This document shows positions 7,108 through 10,151 of a stretch of 10,151 nt of DNA, in pieces. The DNA comes from DAOTVC01 sp034437215. Lineage in GTDB: Bacteria; Chloroflexota; Anaerolineae; B4-G1; SLSP01. The notes beneath the pieces were generated by a model. It saw only the letters and a list, made by a program, of their open reading frames with translations. It was not told the DNA's origin and made no database searches. A program made the translations under genes and the position numbers. Within the stretch, counting starts at the first letter, position 1. Each line of letters starts with the position of its first letter. The stretch covers positions 1 to 10,151 of the forward strand of contig DAOTVC010000016.1 of assembly GCA_034437215.1 (NCBI GenBank), read 5' to 3'.

Positions 7108-7380
7108 CTATGGAAGGCGTATAAATGTTACCACGTTACTTGGAATATAATGAGGCTCACTCAGAACGTTACGTCGCGTCAGCGTCAATGTGTAGTTCCC
7201 CGGTATGGAGAGGTCAAACCACTCATCAATGGGCAGACGAACGCAAGAGCTCTTTTCCTCGGTCATCCTCAAAAAAGAACGTCTGCCCGGTGGATCTATT
7301 AGGGCCTCTTCCATCCCCTGACTGACCCCCAGTATGACCTCCTCTTTGTACTCCTTAGGTTGCTTCTGCTCTACGAGCGG
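7108..7380 (-). pseudogene. C-terminal fragment of an unidentified, probably exported protein
   Basis: The minus strand is open from about 7380 (just after a TGA) to the TAG at 7108. It includes PKEYKEEVILGVSQGMEEAL, then DEWFDLSIPGNYTLTLTRR and SNVVTFIRLP. The pattern of alternating hydrophobic strands, with GNYTLTLTR and a VTF ending, is typical of an Ig-like or beta-sandwich C-terminal domain of an extracellular protein. No signal peptide or ribosome site is present and the upstream part is missing, so a truncated remnant is more likely than a small gene. Product unknown. Confidence 0.4.
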
Positions 7381-7382
7381 TC

Positions 7383-7610
7383 AACAGAACATCTGACACT
7401 AATAGAACTGCCACGCCGCCGCTGTTTACGCTGCACTTGAAGCACCACCAGCGGCATCAACGCCAACCAGATGCCTCAGTAGTAGAGCAAGTAGTTGGTC
7501 GCAACACGGCAGTCGTTGGGCTTGACGTAAGCGAGGAGAGCGGCGGCGCCCCACTGCGGTGCCAGGAGCCGGCGAAATCCAACCCTCCCTTGTGCGCATT
7601 TAGCTGTAGC
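7383..7610 (-). pseudogene. Possible membrane protein remnant with in-frame stop
   Basis: The minus strand reads GFRRLLAPQWGAAALLAYVK and then CRVATNYLLYY, a TGA at 7476-7478 where Trp would fit, then GIWLALMPLVVLQVQRKQRR. A hydrophobic stretch followed by a basic cluster suggests a membrane segment with a cytoplasmic tail. No start, ribosome site or clear homologue is recognisable, and a chance open stretch is possible. Confidence 0.25.
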
Positions 7611-7716
7611 CAGTGTGCCAAGTTCTTGTTTTGTTAATCATCTATGTTAATATTACCTTAGAATGTTCACCGGACGATCATAAGATTAGGGTGAGCGAGG
7701 TAGTTGATGCGCGTGA

Positions 7717-7869
7717 ACGAGCGAATATACGAGAAACGCGATCGTACACGACTATCTGGACGTTGACCTGCCACAAATCTGGGATATCGTGCAAGACGAT
7801 CTTCCCCACCTTAAGCGTGCCGTCGCCACCATGCTGAGGGAGTTGGAGAGCAAGTCGTCCTTCCCTACA
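7717..7869 (+). pseudogene. Possible C-terminal gene fragment
   Basis: A plus-strand frame ending in TAA at about 7869 reads VHDYLDVDLPQIWDIVQDDL followed by PHLKRAVATMLRELES, an amphipathic helical pattern that looks coding. Upstream of about 7750 similar-looking sequence (VSEVVDARERANIRET) lies in another frame, so a frameshift is possible. No family is recognised. The opposite strand is also open here (to about 8019) but crosses the tRNA fragment and is not favoured. Confidence 0.25.
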
Positions 7870-7959
7870 TAAAAGCAGGGCTTCACTGTAACTATCGTTG
7901 GAGATGGACACCACAGCTCTACCTTCGAAGGAGAAGGAGACGCTCCGGCTAAGCAAACA

Positions 7960-7979
7960 GCCCGGCGCAAAGGCCGGGC
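7960..7979 (-). terminator. Rho-independent terminator downstream of the tRNA-Arg fragment
   Basis: GCCCGGC and GCCGGGC form a 7-bp GC stem around a 6-nt loop. In minus-strand RNA it is followed by UGUUUGCUU. It lies about 10 bp past the tRNA 3' end, exactly where a tRNA terminator belongs. This supports the view that DNA left of 7990 is the original downstream flank of the tRNA gene. Confidence 0.7.
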
Positions 7980-7989
7980 CGCTTCCGTG

Positions 7990-8030
7990 TACCCCTGCCG
8001 CGACTCGAACGCGGGCCACCGGCTCCGGAG
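7990..8030 (-). tRNA. 3' half of tRNA-Arg(CCG); probable attachment site
   Basis: On the minus strand, the loop CTCCGGA (8030-8024, anticodon CCG) is followed by stem half GCCGG, a 4-nt variable region, a perfect T arm (CCGCG, TTCGAGT, CGCGG at 8014-7998), acceptor half CAGGGGT and discriminator A. No CCA is encoded. The 5' side does not belong: the partner stem reads CAAGC instead of a complement of GCCGG, and no D arm or acceptor follows in this orientation. A tRNA 3' half starting at the anticodon loop, about 75 bp from an integrase gene, is the classic remnant left at one end of an element integrated in a tRNA gene. The intact tRNA would lie at the other end, to the right and outside the window. 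Confidence 0.75.
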
Positions 8031-8054
8031 GCTTGTGGCTTAGCGGATAGAGAG

Positions 8055-8090
8055 AGGCCGTGATCCAGAGCTAGCTCCGGACCACGGCCT
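8055..8090 (-). terminator. 36-bp palindromic hairpin after the integrase gene
   Basis: Two 18-bp arms (8055-8072 and 8073-8090) abut. On the plus strand two positions mismatch (A-C), but in minus-strand RNA both become G-U pairs, so the stem is complete only in the integrase transcript. The integrase stop is 13 bp upstream and the tail is CUCUCUCU. It is probably a terminator or 3' stability element. Since it sits beside the attachment site it could also bind the recombinase. Confidence 0.6.
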
Positions 8091-8103
8091 TGGTGATGAG
8101 CGA

Positions 8104-9021
8104 TCAACTACACATCTCCTGGAGAGCGCGAAGCAACTGAGGCAGGATAGAGTAGCGATCATGTTGCTCCTGCAACTCGCCTACCGCGAACCTGGCGTAG
8201 TACTTCCTCGTAGTACCGAGATCCTTGTGTCCCAAAAGATCGGCGAGGATGGCAAGATTCCCACCCTGCAGCAGGTAAGCGATGGCGTAACGATGGCGGA
8301 AGGCATGAGCGTTGGTCCGCCCCTCAATGTCCCTATGCTCCTTCAAGCGACTGAGCATCTTCTGCGCGCCATTCACCGTGAGGGGGGTACCGCGCCGGCT
8401 CACCCAGAGGGCCTCGCCGGCATCCGTAGCCACCTCATCGCGCGCCCTCAACCACTCTCGCAACACCTCTGCAACATCCTCACTGAAGAAGACGAAGCGC
8501 CAATCACCGTTCTTCTCCAACACAACGGCGCGTCTCGTTCGCAGATCCAGATCGCTGATCCGCAAACCCATCAGACCGCCGATCCGACATCCGGTGGCTA
8601 TCATGAAGAGCAACATTGCGAAATTGCGTTTCTGTTCCCAGGGTTCGCCCCTGTCCAAGGCTGCAAGGAACATCTGCAAGATATCCTTGATTTCAATGGC
8701 CTTGGGTGGGGTATTTTGTAGACGGGGAAGTTGGATACGTTGAGCCAGATTATCGGTCACCAGTCCCTCCTCCATCATCCAGTTATACAACCGACGAAGC
8801 GACCGCAGGTGGCCATGTACTGTAACGATGCTAAGGTCTTCGCCGTACAAGAAGTCAGCATAGGCGCGCAGATCATGGATCGTGACGCTGGCCAACTCCT
8901 TGTGTCCAAGGCGCTCATCCAGTCGCCGGAGACGTTCATCGTACGTCTCCACCGTTCGTGGCTGAAGGCCATTGGCCCGACACGCGAGCAGGAATTCCTC
9001 TATCCCTCTACCGAGTTTCAT
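8104..9021 (-). CDS. Tyrosine recombinase/integrase (XerC/XerD-like)
   Basis: 305 residues, the typical size. The N-terminal SAM-like core-binding domain spans about 5-85 and the catalytic domain about 105-290. All catalytic residues are visible: Arg146 (ATGCRIGGL), Lys170 (LEKNGDWR), His239 and Arg242 (HAFRH), His265 (DLLGHKDLGTT) and nucleophile Tyr274 (TRKYYARF). The enzyme cuts and rejoins DNA through a 3'-phosphotyrosine link. AAAGGAGG lies 6 nt before the ATG, and TGTTACAAT upstream (9051-9058 on the plus strand) supplies a -10 box. The tRNA-Arg 3' fragment beyond its 3' end suggests it is the integrase of an element entering at that tRNA. A Xer-type role on dimers is an alternative. 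No excisionase gene is seen. Confidence 0.93.
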   Translation of the reverse strand: MKLGRGIEEFLLACRANGLQPRTVETYDERLRRLDERLGHKELASVTIHDLRAYADFLYGEDLSIVTVHGHLRSLRRLYNWMMEEGLVTDNLAQRIQLPRLQNTPPKAIEIKDILQMFLAALDRGEPWEQKRNFAMLLFMIATGCRIGGLMGLRISDLDLRTRRAVVLEKNGDWRFVFFSEDVAEVLREWLRARDEVATDAGEALWVSRRGTPLTVNGAQKMLSRLKEHRDIEGRTNAHAFRHRYAIAYLLQGGNLAILADLLGHKDLGTTRKYYARFAVGELQEQHDRYSILPQLLRALQEMCS

Positions 9022-9050
9022 AGTGGTCCTCCTTTCATAGACCTAGGAGG

Positions 9051-9056
9051 ATTGTA
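9051..9056 (-). promoter_or_regulatory. Probable -10 box of the integrase promoter
   Basis: Minus-strand TACAAT, inside TGTTACAAT, lies 29 nt before the integrase ATG. This gives a short leader that contains the AAAGGAGG site. No good -35 box is visible at 16-18 bp. The same 9-mer TGTTACAAT precedes the antitoxin gene at 9763-9770. Confidence 0.4.
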
Positions 9057-9099
9057 ACAAAAAAAGGGGAGTTCGCCATTGTAATGCTCCTTTGGGGGG

Positions 9100-9142
9100 A
9101 ACAAAAAGTCCCCGGGTTATGAACTAACCGGGGACTTTTGTT
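9100..9142 (-). terminator. Strong, possibly bidirectional terminator between antitoxin/toxin remnant and integrase
   Basis: Arms 9100-9119 and 9125-9142 pair almost completely (AACAAAAAGTCCCCGG against CCGGGGACTTTTGTT, with one A and one G bulged) around a 5-nt loop. Both strands have a T-rich run on the 3' side of the GC stem. It would end the leftward antitoxin transcript before the integrase promoter. Confidence 0.75.
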
Positions 9143-9299
9143 ATTGTAGCACAGTCACGGGAGAAGCCAACCCCTCGTTTCGCTCATGGAAGTTGCACTC
9201 AAGGGACCATCCTGGAGGTGCTCAAGGGGAGGACCAAGCGTGCCCCTCCCCCACCCTTATCGTAGGGACAGCGCTCAGACCACGAAAACTGTTTGTCGC
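9143..9299. other. Region without recognisable gene
   Basis: This lies between the toxin remnant and the terminator. No frame gives protein-like sequence continuing the PIN-like toxin. It is probably what replaced or remains of the deleted toxin gene body. Confidence 0.3.
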
Positions 9300-9405
9300 A
9301 AAGGCCAACTGATCGGTATAGCGAAGTATAGAGCGCCTGGAGCAGCCGCAGTTATCTAAGCGCTGCAAAGTTGGTGAGAACGGTAGTGTTGCTGATAAAC
9401 GTCAT
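9300..9405 (-). pseudogene. Broken PIN-like toxin gene (DUF3368 type) downstream of the antitoxin
   Basis: Its ATG (9405-9403) overlaps the antitoxin TGA as ATGA, the usual coupling in toxin-antitoxin operons. The peptide MTFISNTTVLTNFAALR resembles the first strand and helix of PIN-like toxins that pair with UPF0175 proteins, in which a pattern like VSDTTVLxNF carries the first acidic metal ligand. Here that position is Asn6 (SNTT) rather than Asp. After 17 codons a TAA (9352-9354) interrupts, although sense continues as LRLLQALYTSLY before similarity is lost. The remaining about 100 residues of a PIN domain are missing. The toxin would therefore be inactive on three counts: active-site change, stop and truncation. 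The family call rests on pattern and context. Confidence 0.6.
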
Positions 9406-9704
9406 ACCTCTGTCTCGAAGTACTCCCGCAACACGGTCACCTCTGCCTCAGCTTCTTCCAGGCACTGTGGACCAAGTCGCGGTTGGATGCCATGCTCTAC
9501 CAGAATCTCTTTCATCTGTGCCCAACTTACCCCGACCAGACTCGCCGCTTTCGCCAACGAGAGCCTCTCGGCTTGATAACGATGAAGGGCCAGTTGGATG
9601 CGCAAGTCGGGGCGCGCGCGCAGGAGGTGGCGCAGCGCATCCTGAATGACCGCCTCTTCGTCACTGTATAGACCCGGTGCGACAAGGTCTTCCGCTTTGA
9701 GCAT
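9402..9704 (-). CDS. UPF0175 family antitoxin-like protein
   Basis: The reading frame opens at an ATG at 9752, but I prefer the second in-frame ATG at 9704 (MLKAEDL, 100 residues). It has GGGAGG a few bases upstream, whereas the first lies only about 3 nt from the start predicted by the TACAAT -10 box at 9763-9768. An N-terminal part (DEEAVIQDALRHLLRARP) is followed by the UPF0175 signature helix-turn-helix (about RIQLALHRYQAERLSLAKAA and then SLVGVSWAQMKEILVEHGI) and an acidic C-terminus. UPF0175 proteins are small DNA-binding antitoxin-type proteins, typically encoded just before a PIN-like (DUF3368) toxin. The remnant of such a toxin overlaps its stop codon, so this antitoxin appears to be an orphan. 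Confidence 0.82.
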   Translation of the reverse strand: MLKAEDLVAPGLYSDEEAVIQDALRHLLRARPDLRIQLALHRYQAERLSLAKAASLVGVSWAQMKEILVEHGIQPRLGPQCLEEAEAEVTVLREYFETEV

Positions 9705-9762
9705 ACGCCCTCCCGTTCCTGCGTTCGAGACTTCCGTAGCCACAACCGTCATCCACCCTCAT

Positions 9763-9768
9763 ATTGTA
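9763..9768 (-). promoter_or_regulatory. Probable -10 box of the antitoxin promoter
   Basis: Minus-strand TACAAT, in the 9-mer TGTTACAAT that also precedes the integrase. No clear -35 box is seen. Its position favours translation from the ATG at 9704, giving a leader of about 50 nt. Confidence 0.35.
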
Positions 9769-9850
9769 ACACCAAGAGCAGGGGGTGGAGATGCTGTGTC
9801 GAACGGGAGAGGGTTGGCAAACCACCGATCGCAGGCTCCGCCTTGCTGCG

Positions 9851-9868
9851 CCCAGGCGCCAGCCTGGG
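9851..9868. other. Short GC hairpin beside the CRISPR array
   Basis: CCCAGGC and GCCTGGG form a 7-bp stem with a 4-nt loop (GCCA), 3 bp before the last repeat. There is no T tract in either direction. It might cap the array transcript, which would read leftward through it. Confidence 0.35.
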
Positions 9869-9871
9869 CCG

Positions 9872-10151
9872 GTCTCCATACCCTCACAGGTGGGCCGGTG
9901 TCTGCAACGCCCGCCTAGTAAGCGGGGGGTTCGGGGTTCGATTCCGTCTCAATACCCTCACAGGTGGACCGGTGTCTGCAACCTCCTGCTGGGATGCTCG
10001 TGTATCCGCACGTGACCCACGTCTCAATACCCTCACAGGTGGGCCGGTGTCTGCAACAATTGGATCGTAGACGCATTGCGCACGGGCCAGGATGTCTCAA
10101 TACCCTCACAGGTGGGCCGGTGTCTGCAACGCAGTGCCAGCGGAAGGGGGT
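9872..10151 (-). CRISPR. CRISPR array, leader-distal end, four 37-bp repeats, runs off the window
   Basis: Repeats lie at 9872-9908, 9946-9982, 10021-10057 and 10094-10130. Each is 37 bp, beginning GTCTCAATACC and ending GGTGTCTGCAAC on the plus strand. Two are identical. The first has one change (A to C at its sixth base) and the second has one (G to A at 9968). Spacers are 37, 38 and 36 bp, all different, and a fourth is cut at 21 bp by the window edge. Read on the minus strand the repeat ends ATTGAGAC, close to the ATTGAAAC ending of many type I and III repeats. Transcription is therefore probably leftward, with the leader and newest spacers beyond the right edge. The variant outermost repeat at the left fits the old, leader-distal end. 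No cas genes are in the window. Confidence 0.95.
9909..9945 (+). other. CRISPR spacer with tRNA layout (positions 26-62)
   Basis: This spacer reads, on the plus strand: G; CCCGC; CTAGTAA; GCGGG; GGGTT; CGGGG; TTCGATT; CC. That is exactly tRNA position 26, a perfect 5-bp anticodon stem with 7-nt loop (U33, A37, A38; anticodon AGT, Thr), a 5-nt variable region, the 5' T stem, a consensus T loop (TTCRANY) and the first two bases of the 3' T stem. All 37 bases fit standard tRNA numbering. It is a spacer between two repeats, not a gene: the rest of the tRNA is absent. Confidence 0.75.

Noticed and set aside
7678..8019. Minus-strand open frame of 113 codons
   Set aside because: It would start inside the tRNA-Arg T arm region and read through the tRNA terminator. 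No ribosome site; more likely a chance frame.
8161..8721. Plus-strand open frame of 186 codons
   Set aside because: Antisense to the complete tyrosine recombinase, which has all catalytic residues and a good ribosome site.
9646..9918. Plus-strand open frames running into the CRISPR repeats
   Set aside because: Several frames translate the repeats into GGPVSAT-like peptides. These are by-products of the repeat array, not genes.
9909..9945. A genuine tRNA gene at the CRISPR array
   Set aside because: Only positions 26-62 are present, bounded exactly by CRISPR repeats on both sides; acceptor and D arms are absent.

Overview
The window looks like accessory chromosome of a GC-rich, thermophile-like environmental bacterium. 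The family mix (STAND NTPase with TPRs, MOT1-type transporter, long-form NfeD next to a slipin, UPF0175 antitoxin, tyrosine integrase, CRISPR array) would fit Chloroflexota, but this is inference from gene style only; no rRNA or other strong phylogenetic marker is present.

Layout. (A) 1-2780, minus strand: a row of genes, most of them broken. Reading leftward they are an unidentified C-terminal remnant, a decayed N-terminal piece of a MOT1-type molybdate/sulfate transporter, an N-terminally truncated STAND NTPase/TPR gene with two frameshifts, and, 8 nt later, the intact start of a probable radical SAM maturase. That last gene runs off the left edge just before its expected CxxxCxxC motif. 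It carries a run of five alternating cysteines. (B) 2780-5680, plus strand: a near-consensus sigma70 promoter, a long structured leader, then nfeD and a slipin. These two are usual operon partners, but here a tandem pair of about 155-bp MITE-like repeats lies between them. (C) 5820-6883, minus strand: an intact aldo/keto reductase ending in a long hairpin. (D) 7100-7980: gene-poor, with fragments of decayed genes. (E) 7960-9770, minus strand: the 3' half of a tRNA-Arg(CCG) with its terminator, which is the probable attachment site of an integrative element. It is followed by a complete tyrosine recombinase, and by a UPF0175 antitoxin whose overlapping PIN-like toxin gene is broken by a stop codon and truncated. 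(F) 9872-end: the leader-distal end of a CRISPR array with 37-bp repeats. No cas genes are in the window. The oldest spacer has the sequence layout of tRNA positions 26-62.

How it fits together: A and D are gene graveyards around two healthy housekeeping-type loci, nfeD/slipin (membrane quality control) and the reductase. From about 7990 rightward the DNA looks like an integrated island carrying its integrase, a toxin-antitoxin remnant and possibly the CRISPR array. The point most worth following is the combination of a tRNA-derived attachment site and a CRISPR spacer that itself resembles a tRNA. The radical SAM gene at the left edge is the next lead.
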